The position numbers and the translations under genes were made by a program. Under the pieces are notes generated by a model. The model saw nothing but the letters and a program-made list of their open reading frames with translations. It did not search any database and was not told the DNA's origin. DNA of 64,000 bases from Azolla caroliniana (taxonomy: Eukaryota; Polypodiophyta). Location: contig JBHGNT010000021.1 in NCBI GenBank assembly GCA_043228905.1, forward strand, positions 13,082,001 through 13,146,000, read 5' to 3'. Positions 54,251-64,000 of this stretch are shown piece after piece; positions within the stretch are counted from its first letter, which is position 1; each line of letters opens with the position of its first letter.

Positions 54251-54723
54251 TAGACAAACCACAAAAATGTTTTCCTTTCCCCAATTAGCTAGGTTTAAGA
54301 TATTCATAAACTACAAGATGCCATGATAAGGAATATTTTGACGAGTTGTAGAGGGAAATAAAGGTAGATGGGAAAAGTTCATGTTTTACATATCTGCGGA
54401 CCACAATTCACATTTGAAGGAACCTCAATAAAATGGAGCACAACCTAATATATAACTAGGTTTGAGTAATAATGGAGCTGCATTGATACACTTTATTCGG
54501 AATATTACCAAGGAAGACTAAATGAGGCCCAAATTCACATTCATCACACCCTTGTATCATCACCCACACATATTGAAAATAGTAAAAAGGGGTATCAAAC
54601 ATAGCTAGGAAGAGTGATTTGTAGCAAATGATAACTAACTCTCATGTGTCATAGGTATATATGATGATGCAATCTCTTGTATGGACTCATAGTCCATTTT
54701 GGCTTCTTAAAAGACACGTCACA

Positions 54724-54725
<2 letters not shown>

Positions 54726-54781
<56 letters not shown>

Positions 54782-54784
54782 ACA
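54726..54784. repeat. Compound (CT)n(CA)n microsatellite
   Basis: About 15 CT units run directly into about 13 CA units. The short peptide frame crossing it is not a gene. Confidence 0.95.
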
Positions 54785-56074
54785 ATTACAATTTGCACAT
54801 TCCTCTGACAATTACAATTTACACTCTCAATTATGACATTTATTAATGAAGTTCTTGAACATCAAACACAACGCACTTTCACATGTATTACTGAAAATGT
54901 TGTACGTTTCTTACTCAAAAGTCATATTTTTCTCTCTCGAAGATAACAAATTTATTATCTACCAAAAGTATTGTTTATGTATATTAAAACAAGTTACAAA
55001 ATAAAAAAATCTTAATGTACGTACTTCAATATGTTATAGAGAAGTAAACCTCCAAGGTGTTATAACTAGGTGATATAAAGGCAACTCCTCCAAGGTTAGT
55101 TACAAAATCAGCCTACAAAGGTTAGTTGCAAAAGTTATCAAATCACTTTTGATGTTAGCCTATGCACCTGTAATAGTATTCCACGGAGAGTCACAAGAAA
55201 TAACAATTGATCCTCATCTATAGGGTAGTTAAAGACTCCTTACAAGACGGGATTGAGCAAAAATTCCTTAAAAGGGTGACAAGTGTTTCTCAGTTAGTGA
55301 TATCCAAAGTTGTGACATAACAACCAAAGTGATTGTATCAACTACTTGGAGTGCTCCTTAACCAATGTACAAAAAATACATGCCCAATTTGTCAATCAAC
55401 ATTGTAAAGCCATCACCAAAGCAACTCATTCACCACGAACATAAAGGTGCATGCATGTATGACACCTAATATATACCTTAGCATGCACACGTAGATCATA
55501 AACATAATATTCGTACTAAATAGCATGATTTCAACAATCGCTAGCAACGCATATTTTGGATGGCCCAAAATATTAATAAGACATTGCAAAGAACCCTACC
55601 CTCATGTTCATATGACACTAGAATTATAAAAGGTTTATTCGCATCATTTACATTGTTCAGGGGATCTCTACAAACGGAATAAACAGATTGATACACCTTT
55701 TCTTTCACTTGACACTATCAATCAATGACAAGGCTAGAGAGAGGTAAGAACATCGGAACATGTTGACTCCATTTGAACACTCCAAAACAACTATATTCTA
55801 AATGGTATCAACGCATTCAAATTTCTTCCAAATTTGGGGTATGAACAAGAGGTTATATAAATCCCCATGATGGAATTGATGCAAAAGTTGTTGATGTTAA
55901 TCAGGCATTTATATATAGCCTACCAAAACTATAATACAAGATATTATCTCATATAACTCTTTGATCTACTTAATTAGGTGCATTATGCCTCATCACTATT
56001 CTAACCTACTAATTAGTCCTCATTGGGAAGCATTAATTGTTATTAATATATGATGAACCAATCGCCATTGTACT

Positions 56075-56786
56075 TCAATTGTTCTTGGGAGGGTGTGTTT
56101 TAGCTTTGTTGTAGTCCACACGAAAGGCTTCTGCTTGATCAACACTAGGTGGCGAAAGTTGTGAATGCCTCTTCTTGACTTTCAACTTCTTCAAAGAGGA
56201 TTTTTGGGGTACACCTACGTGACTCACATTGGTTAGAGTGTTGACATTAGCCTTTGTCTTCTTGTCCATGTGAACTACTAACCTAATGGAATTAGACTTT
56301 GCTCTCAACTTTCTGCTAGGTCTCCCAACAAAATGAACCTGCCAATTAATTATACATCATCATGATAATGTAAAACATGCAATTTTAGCTAGACAATACG
56401 TTAAATGAGTGTAATGTAGAGCTTACACTTTTATACCTCATGTTGTGTGATGCCATGGTATGTTTGCAAATCATTGTTGTCATTGCTTAATTTGCTCAAA
56501 GAATCTATGTTATAACCTGAGATGATCAACCCCCACACATTATATTAACTTTGGGAGTCCATTACTAAATTTTCACATTCAAATTTATTGTCAATGAACA
56601 TGCCAGACATTAAGCTCCTTCAAGTACTTGCAAGAGAGAGCTAAAAATAGTATAAGTGTGGAGAAGTATGGTACCTTTTGAAGGTGAAATGACGAGAAGG
56701 ATGAGGGCTACCACAATTGAAGATCGCATTAGAATGTATTGTATGTGAGTCCTAGCAGACAACATTGATATAAGAAGAGAAGGCAT
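56075..56786 (-). CDS. RGF: RGF/GLV/CLEL-type secreted peptide precursor, three exons
   Basis: Three minus-strand exons: exon 1 56,786 or 56,729 to 56,675; exon 2 56,516-56,437; exon 3 56,338-56,075 (TGA). Splice sites are canonical: AAAAG|GTACCA, CTCAG|GTTATA, CATGAG|GTATAA and TTGGCAG|GTTCAT; phases match (1, then 0). From the ATG at 56,729 the product has 132 residues. It begins with a signal peptide (MRSSIVVALILLVISPSKG), then a polar variable region, a Lys-rich stretch (KKLKVKKRH), and ends exactly in DYNKAKTHPPKNN. That C-terminus fits the RGF/GOLVEN/CLE-like family: Asp-Tyr for tyrosine sulfation, HPP prolines, final Asn. Family members are root-meristem and gravitropism hormones released by subtilases and sensed by LRR receptor kinases. 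An upstream in-frame ATG (56,786) would give 151 residues. The only host gene I can support here. Confidence 0.82.
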
Positions 56787-56907
56787 TCTTGTAAGTTACA
56801 TAAAAGATAATGGGGTTGTGTTGGAGGGACCCTTTGAATAGGTGTGAGTTTTTAAAACCAAAGCCAAAAGATTATAACAATAATGTAGGGCCTTCAATGT
56901 GCGTGAG

Positions 56908-56916
56908 CTTTTATAG
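56908..56916 (-). promoter_or_regulatory. TATA box of the RGF-type gene
   Basis: Minus strand CTATAAAAG, about 120 bp upstream of the first ATG and 180 bp upstream of the preferred one. This predicts a transcription start near 56,880. Confidence 0.65.
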
Positions 56917-56929
56917 CTCTTGCTTTATG

Positions 56930-59900
56930 ATAGTTTTTTTACGTCCCCAAGTTTTAGATGGTAATACCTTATGTTCCTTACCATTGTCCAAATAACTTAT
57001 TGAACATATTGATGCAATATCGTCCCACACCCCCATCACAAAAACTCACGATAAAACTATTTCTTCAACTAATTAAAATACTTAGAATCCAGATATTCAC
57101 CCACCATATTATTGAATGTGAATTGGCTTTTACGTGTATAAATTTCATAATATCAAGTTGTATGAAGGCACAAATTTCTTAATTGTTTATATAAAGAAAG
57201 AAATGTTTTTAGAATGATGGTGTTTCCTTTTTTTAGGAAGTAAATGTACCTAATACCTTGTCTTCCTTTTGAGTGCTCTCGCTAACCTTCATTTATATCT
57301 ATTAAATCCTTCAACCAATTTATTACCGAATAGATTTATCATGCAAATAATTTCAACTTTCTCCTCTACATAAATTTCTCAATACCAATTGATGCTCTAG
57401 AAAGGAGGCCTATTGAAGTAGTAGGTTATAGGTTCAATTGTTGTGTAATATGTTAGGGGTAGAAACATTGGTGTCTGTTATTCCACGATATTCTCATTTT
57501 AGATGGTTAGAGTTGAGGAGTGCTTGATATATCAAAGAGAGCACTCCTTACAAGATATTTGAGATTATAGGCAATTAATGTATCATGGGGAATCAGGATT
57601 AGTCCCACTATGAGGAAAGATGAGATTTCAAGCACATTGGGGGAATAGACACATTTTCTCACAAGCATAATGCTTAAACGTGTTTAGGCACCACCATTTT
57701 TGTGAAGGGTCTATGTTAAAGAAGTTATGAGAATAACATTCATACAAAATGACTATGCCTAATGCACTAGTGCAAAGCTGAAGTTTTATCTTTTACACCA
57801 CCTTGCTATTATATATTTGAAATCTAGAGTAAGGTAATTTAGCATGTACTATATAGTTTTGGAAGGCATTTTATACCTTACCTTTCACATGAGATAGGTT
57901 TTCACATTGTTTTTTTATTTCATTTTAAAGATACCTCTAAAGAATTTTGAAAATTTAAAGTTTGTGGGTAAATATTACTACAAATTGGCAAAACAATTCT
58001 GAACTTATGAAATATAAAATGGTCAAAAGTTAAACAAAAGTGAAGATTATGATGAAAAGGAAAAACTTCTGATTAGGACCATATAATGAACATTGAATGG
58101 CTTCTTTTATATAAAAAATGGCATGCATGTAAATAAAACTCGATAGGGCTGAAAATTAATGTCATCTTGTACTGTTACATGTGATTATAAGTTTAACTTA
58201 ATCTTTGCAATGAAATATTCGAATGTAGTGAATCAATCATCAAATAAATCAAATCTTTCAAGAAACAATAGCACTAAATGATATAAACATGTCCAATTTG
58301 TCATGACTCATGAACTTAGTAGTAATGGTAAATGATATATTATATTGCATATTCTAATAATTTGGATAGCATATACGTAACTATAACGATAAAGTGGTTT
58401 TGATGGTTGATTTTATAATATGGAGATACATATGATTATAGAATACATTCTTCCATGAAATGTCATGTGGACTTAATTCCTACAATCTAAAGTACTTGTT
58501 CTAGAATAGTTTTGTTGTTACAGCTCACCTCAGGGTGAATGGTGGCTATCTCAATGAAACCCATGTAGGTAACACATGTGAGGTGGTTTAAAAAGAAAAT
58601 CACCACAAAAGTTGGGAAATTAACCAAAAGGTTCCAAAACTCCATGAAGTTTTCATGTATTCGTAGTCTATGTGTTTAACCCCCTTACTTTGAGGGAGAA
58701 AATGCACTAAAGCAATATTATGTTTCCTAGAAAATGCACTTTTCTATCATGTAGCGCCTGAGAAGACATTTTGTTTTTCACAAGTAGCGTCAAAAGGTAA
58801 TCTAAATTATTGTCTTGAAAGAAGTGAAGTCATTACATGTGTTTTGGTTGATTATGTGGGAAAGGTTTGCTTTGATGGCTTTAGATATTTCATAATATGG
58901 ATTTGGAGTACTATTGTTTCTGTGAAATTGCTCAAAAGATGGAAAAAGGTAAATTGACATGCGCTTTTGACGAAAAGCTTGAGGAACTAAGTATAGAGGA
59001 ATAACGGATATCATGCACCCAATGTTATCAAAACACATCATTTGTGGATGCTTTAGTTTGTGAAATTCTTCTACAATGATTATAGTAACTTTGATGGCAG
59101 AGAGGTGATTCGGATTTTACTTCAAAACAAATTGTTTGATTTCTAATTGAGAAGGTTTCATAAAACTGGCAATAGATTCGCCTCATATAAAACTAGATTC
59201 ACCATGCAACCTAATAATATATGGCCTTTTAAGTTTTGATGGCTTATCTCTTCTATTGTTGTATCTAAAACTTTCAAGTTGGTTGTAGGAGGATTTCTCT
59301 ATTCATGCTTAACCTAGACTACTTTTAGAAGGAGTTCAATGTAATTAATTTGTGGAATGTCCTTAGTGAAAACAATTTTGGGATTTATTATCTTGTGCTC
59401 ATTATGTGATAATTAGTTGGTCTTTTGTTTTCTTAAAAGTCACAAAATGTTGTGTCTCCTTACATACGTGACATTCGTTCATAACTGAAATAGATTGAAA
59501 TGACGTATTGAACAACTCCATAAATCAAAGGATGTTTGTTAACCATCCATCACAAAAGATGGTGACATTGCAATTCTTGTTTATCATAAAAATTATTTGT
59601 ATAAAAAATTCCATTATATTGCGTGTATGTTTTGATGAAGATATATGGTCTCATATACTTTGATTCATCTAATTTACAAAACAGACCGAAGGCATGTAAA
59701 GTTGAATCCATGACAACATTCTCTTTAGCAAGCAACCTACAACAAGCCTACACCCACTTTATGATTCCATATTGACACAGTATACAAATTTCAAGGTTAT
59801 GTTTATAGGGAAATTATTATCATACCCTAATTGTTTCCTTTTGTAGAATTTCATCATGCCCATCCTATATGGGACAATAAAACCCTCTTGACGAGTTATT

Positions 59901-61338
59901 TGGACTACACCAACACATTATGTATTAATTCACAATCCAAAGGCATTGTCTATACACATTGTTTTGTCACCCCTACAAACTATTGCATATGCTTTATGGC
60001 AATCTTATTGATATCTAAACATGATGATGTGTGGCAATAAATCGCATAAGCGATTATGTCATGTCAAAACTATACAAATACAATGTGCATGAGATGATTC
60101 TTAAAATTACTCAAAGCATATACATGCTAGACCTTCTTCATGTAGCCTCAGACATTGCTAGTTTAAATTGCATGAACACAATTTTAAAAGGCTTAATAAA
60201 GAATATAGTTTGAGAAATTTACAACACTGTGAAATGACAAAACCAAGGATTTGTTGATGTGAAAAGTAGGGCCTCCATTTGAAAAGCTGGATAATCAACA
60301 TAAAACGAGTTCCTATCTTTCTTCTAAACACACAAAGGGCCATGATAAATTAAGATTCATGCAAAAAGAGGCATTAGACTAATGAGATTTTAAAATATTT
60401 CAAAAGTGTACGGTTTGAAGATTTGTTTATCCGACAAAACTAAAGTGAAGTTTTTTTATCCAACATCTGAGTTTTGAATGGAGGGAAATCCACATGTATA
60501 TGTCCGCTTCAACCAATAGAAAATTATAGACCTCGATTGATGAGATTAAAAAGTGATAGCAAGACAGTTGGTTCGTTCATCTACATTTTTTCAACTATTA
60601 TTGTGATATGTATAAAATATATTGATTCCGTAACATGATAGAAGAACAAAAAAAACAATAATGAGAAGAAACCATAAATGAGATGAGTAAATTGTCATAT
60701 GGGTTACAATTATTTTAAAAGAAACCCAATAAGCATCTAGATCTATTGTGAGTAGTAAGTTGTTATATGTTAATAATGTCTAAATAGAATGCAATTGTTT
60801 TACATAAACATATCTAATCAATACAATGGACAAAAAAAGGGGTCAATCGATATGATGAAATCAAGCATAATAAATTGTCAATTTTACCACATCTTTAATT
60901 ACCTATCACAATTATGCCATGTTCTCTAGTACTCTGGGCTTGTGTAAAGAAAGCGATCAACGTAGTGACCAAGTGCCACTACAATAATATCATAAATATG
61001 TTGCAACTACTTTAAAAAGCCATACAAGTTGAAGAGTACTCCAAGAACATGACATGCATGAGGAATATCGTTTTGAGAAGAAAACATATATGGATATGTA
61101 AAAGATTCAAACATCATGATTTTCTAGATGAAATTAACAATGATTGATCTCAAACTTTTGAGATCAGTGCCTTAAGCTACTTAAGATTTCTACTAGTTTT
61201 TTGTTTGTTTTGTTTTTTTGGTTGGAAGCTAGCTTCAAACTATCATCCATAGCGTGATAGTCCCATTGTGGGTACAATTAAAACTCTAGAAAAACATTGT
61301 TTTTGCCTCATGAATTACTCGCATGACGATTGGATTGA
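56930..61338. other. AT-rich intergenic DNA, no supportable gene
   Basis: About 4.4 kb. Only short random-looking open frames, with no tandem repeats or clear transposon domain. A vague copia-like reading near 60,050-60,410 was not strong enough to annotate. Confidence 0.65.
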
Positions 61339-61399
61339 TTGAACATATATTTTGTACAGTTTTCTTATAATATTTCTTCACAAACAAAGGTTGTCATCC

Positions 61400-61566
61400 T
61401 TGCTAAAACATGTGTGAGCATCTACAAGATAATCTATGCCTCTTCAAGAGGTACAACTCAAAGTACTAACACGCTATATTACCATGTGGACTGGTTAGGT
61501 TATAGAACTAGTGATGAAATGTGGGAAAACACGCAAAGAAACTTGCTAATTTCCCAACTTTTGTAG
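61400..61566 (+). pseudogene. Chromodomain relic of a Ty3/gypsy chromovirus
   Basis: TNTLYYHVDWLGYRTSDEMWENTQRNL matches the chromodomain core (Y-V-W-GY, then D--WE---NL), and resembles the chromodomain of element A (LYYLVDWLGY). Double stop at 61,564-61,569. No other element sequence was recognised nearby. Confidence 0.55.
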
Positions 61567-61569
61567 TGA

Positions 61570-62939
61570 TTTTCCTTGTGGGTATCTTTATAAGATAAAT
61601 TATGACTCCTAGAACTTGTCAAGAAAGAGGGGAATTTTGTCATTATTAGGTCATACATGTTTTCCTTCAGGAGGAAGGTGGGAGAGACTTCTCCAATGTC
61701 CCAAAGCCTTCACCAATGATCAACGTATAACATTTAACATATGGTATAGTAACATTTACATGTTATCAGAACATTAAAAATAAACACTATATGATAATTA
61801 CAGTTATAGGATAATGTATGAAAGCAAATTATTTCAGCTCAACACTAGTCTTTGATAGCTATGAACGCTTGAAGATAGAGAAAGCTCTAGAATCAAGCCG
61901 TCGAGGAGTAATTTTAGTGTCATCACTCATTTTTCCTCGTCGAAGATAAACTGAAATAATGGTTCCACGTTCTATCTTTGCGTTTTGAAGTGCCATTGCC
62001 ACCTAGTTTGCAGGACACTAAGTTTCCTAAAACATGGTGTCACAGGTTTGACTCTTGTTGTGCAAAATCTTTAATGCATAACTTCCTTTCAAGAACTCCA
62101 ATTGGTGAACTAGTAATTTCTCCATTACCCTCATGGAATTCTCAACAAATTTCTGATTCAAATCCTTGAAATGAGGACCCAAAATCGTTCTTGCACAACT
62201 TTAAGGCAGTTATATATGTAAAATTTGATTTGTTGCATGTATTAAGAAGCTGGAAATGTCGTTGTAATCCTTGTTCGATTGCAAATCACAAGAACAAAAC
62301 TACAAGTCTCTGTTCAACCTTATAGGGTTCAATACAAGAAGATAAGTGTAATATTGGCAAATCACTTTAATTTCGCAGAATTAGAGAATAAGATACAAGT
62401 AGTTTAACAAATTATCATTGTCAAGTAGAATGAGATGAAGACACCAAGCCAAAGACAGTTGGGAGAAGATTTTGAGTTTTGGGAAAGTGGGTATTGACCA
62501 ACTATGTCAGCTTTGATTAGTTCATAGCCCACCCATGCACCTTGTTCAATCATCATCCTATTTCATTCTGTCTATCAACAAAGCCCCTCTCCAAAACATC
62601 TCTTCGAAATTCCACAACCCTAACAATGAGCTCCATTGTTGAATAAATAATGTTTTGGCATGCATCTATATTCTTATCCTAACATGGGGACCTAATGCTA
62701 ACCGACATTCTTGCTACTTCATTATATCTTACACATGTCCCTTTCATGGAACCTAGTTGGGTTCAAACCCTTGGATTTATTGTTCAAGGGTGAACACCTT
62801 AGCTATCTTTAGTTGTTAGCTTAATTCTCGTCTTGTCACTTTTTCTTTGGATCCTCTTCTTCCAGAATCTTGATCTACCAAAAAACTTGACCTCTAGGTT
62901 CTTTTTTCCCTATGAACATGCCGCATTGTGACAACATTT
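61570..62939. other. AT-rich DNA, nothing recognised
   Basis: About 1.4 kb without tandem repeats or coding signal up to the start of a copia LTR. Confidence 0.6.
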
Positions 62940-63272
62940 TGTTGGGCTAAAAGTCCCACTCTACCCATTATATCCTAGTGTTAACACTCCTGAAGGGGGT
63001 TAGGGCTTAGTTACCCTAACTATAAATAAGAGGGAATGAAGTATTATAAAGAAGTTCGGCGGGATTTGAATAACAACTGTCTCTTGAGCTCTCAAACTAT
63101 GTAAGTGTCTTTTTCTCTATTTCTGTCTTTGTCTTTGAGATTAACAATGCACCATTCCATTTTATACCTACTTCATGTTTGCCAACTCTATTCAACAAGA
63201 TCCATACACGTTTCCACATCAATTGGCCAATCTCACACATCATGGCTGACCAAGACACACATAGTGTCAACA
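62940..63272 (+). mobile_element. Copia element 4, 5' LTR
   Basis: 333 bp, TGTTGGGCT to GTGTCAACA, with actataaataagaggg as promoter (about 63,019-63,034) and a pyrimidine-rich stretch after it. No second LTR is in the window. Confidence 0.78.
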
Positions 63273-63274
63273 AT

Positions 63275-63286
63275 TGGTATCAAACC
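63275..63286 (+). other. Primer-binding site of copia element 4
   Basis: TGGTATCAAACC three bases after the LTR, matching the copia initiator-Met site TGGTATCAGAGC at most positions. Confidence 0.75.
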
Positions 63287-63375
63287 TTGTTGGAGTTGAG
63301 CAACATCAACACAAGGAGAAGGCAAATCATCTGAAGGAAAAGACCAGGCCTAACTCTGGCTTCGACATCTGACAC

Positions 63376-63650
63376 CGACTGTGAAATATGTAAGTTCGAT
63401 GATAAATTTTTTGCCCTCTGCAAGGAAATGATGCAGGATGTGTTGATAATCCGACGCCAAATAGAGTCTATTCAACACAGTGACAAGCTGACATCAATGA
63501 TAGTAGACGAATGGCGATCACTCGACGAGATAGTGAGGTCGACCATCCGAATGCACTTGGTCGAGAATGTCTACTTTAGCACGGCCAAGGAGACGATTGC
63601 ATTCACCCTATGGAAGAAGCTACAAACCATATATGAGTCGATGGGGGAAG
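63376..63650 (+). pseudogene. Copia element 4 gag fragment
   Basis: CKFDDKFFALCKEMMQDVLIIRRQIESI, then DEWRSLDEIVRSTIRMHLVENVYF and TAFTLWKKLQTIYESMGE-like residues: the N-terminal half of a copia gag (UBN2-type). After about 63,650 it is replaced by a gypsy sequence in the opposite direction. Confidence 0.8.
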
Positions 63651-64000
63651 GAAAATTTCTGGCCCAACAAGTAGTGCAGGTACTTATTCACATTATATAC
63701 GATTCCAAGTGCTTCTCTTTCCATCGTTGAATAGTTCTGTTCCACTTTTGACAATTTCTTGTTGGCATAATATAACAGTTGATACCAATTTAGCTCTGAC
63801 AATTGCATTAGTGCGCTCCTGATCACCACGTTCGATGCATCGACGAATACATGGAAATCCAATTGGGGCTGGACTATTGGGGCTTGGGACAACATCACCT
63901 TCAAAGTTCGGTAGAACTTTTCTTTGACGTCCGTCCACTGAAATGGCACCTGATGGACGATGCCATGTAAAGGTGTGGCAAAATCTACTAAATACCGTAG
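63651..64000 (-). pseudogene. Ty3/gypsy RNase H, running off the window
   Basis: Minus strand: DFATPLHGIVHQVPFQWTDV (RT connection), YRTLKVMLSQAPIVQPQLDFHVFVDASNVVIRSALMQL (RNase H start with catalytic Asp), YYANKKLSKVEQNYSTMEREALGIVYNVNKYLHYLLGQKF. It is cut at the boundary with copia gag; the upstream RT lies beyond 64,000. Confidence 0.88.

Larger units (their letters stand above)
50615..56074. other. AT-rich intergenic DNA with scattered relics
   Basis: About 5.5 kb of low-GC DNA without a supportable gene. It contains one zinc-knuckle relic, a 120-bp duplication and (CT)n/(CA)n microsatellites (listed separately). Other short open frames look random. Confidence 0.7.

Noticed and set aside
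54661-54846. ORF across the (CT)n(CA)n microsatellite
   Set aside because: Coding of Leu-Ser and Thr-His runs is dictated by the microsatellite.
60020-60420. Possible copia gag-pre-integrase relic (NTQRA, THKGP-like words)
   Set aside because: No reading frame keeps more than a few matching residues and stops are dense; not separable from chance.

Overview
The window looks like the repeat-dense genome of a land plant, probably a vascular plant. The LTRs carry telobox-like 'aaaccctaa' tracts. Almost all the coding capacity is Ty1/copia and Ty3/gypsy retrotransposon. The one convincing host gene has the C-terminal motif of an RGF/GLV/CLEL peptide-hormone precursor. I cannot name the species from sequence alone. 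Nothing prokaryotic is present.

Region 1 (1-9,660) is one composite block, best read as a DNA transposon with long arrays built on the perfect 12-bp palindrome AGCTAATTAGCT. It holds a minus-strand two-exon gene for a DDE-like transposase (exon 1 7,504-8,253, exon 2 4,146-5,987). The 1.5-kb intron of that gene is filled by the palindrome array. Converging on it is a plus-strand gene region with an FCP1/SCP-like HAD domain whose catalytic signature is degenerate. A second palindrome array lies upstream of that gene (1-1,700), and an 83-bp tandem array lies upstream of the transposase.

Region 2 (9,660-25,490) is a nest four insertions deep. A decayed copia element is split by LTR element C (TSD CCTGT, unknown coiled-coil ORF). 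C contains minus-strand chromovirus A (gag, pol, chromodomain). The chromodomain of A is split by element B (TSD ACGT), an LTR element with gag and a long repeat-rich ORF but no pol.

Region 3 (25,490-37,041) holds a second, damaged copia element (integrase, RT, RNase H), then the B-related element D with three LTRs and a chimeric join to a duplicated copia tail, then a copia RNase H relic.

Region 4 (37,042-50,614) starts with the 5' part of gypsy element F (gag, protease). Copia element H follows; it lacks RT and its gag is split by insertion I (TSD ACGG), which contains the minus-strand gypsy G (gag, protease with DHGS, RT with FLDD, RNase H, truncated integrase). F and G look like the autonomous lineage from which the pol-less elements B and D derive: gag is homologous, and B, D and F share the candidate primer-binding site, TGTC/GACA LTR ends and, where measurable, 4-bp TSDs.

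Region 5 (50,615-64,000) is AT-rich and gene-poor. It contains the three-exon RGF/CLEL-type gene on the minus strand (56,075-56,786, TATA box at 56,908-56,916), microsatellites, a zinc-knuckle relic and a chromodomain relic. At the end are a copia 5' LTR with PBS and gag, and a gypsy RNase H running off the window.
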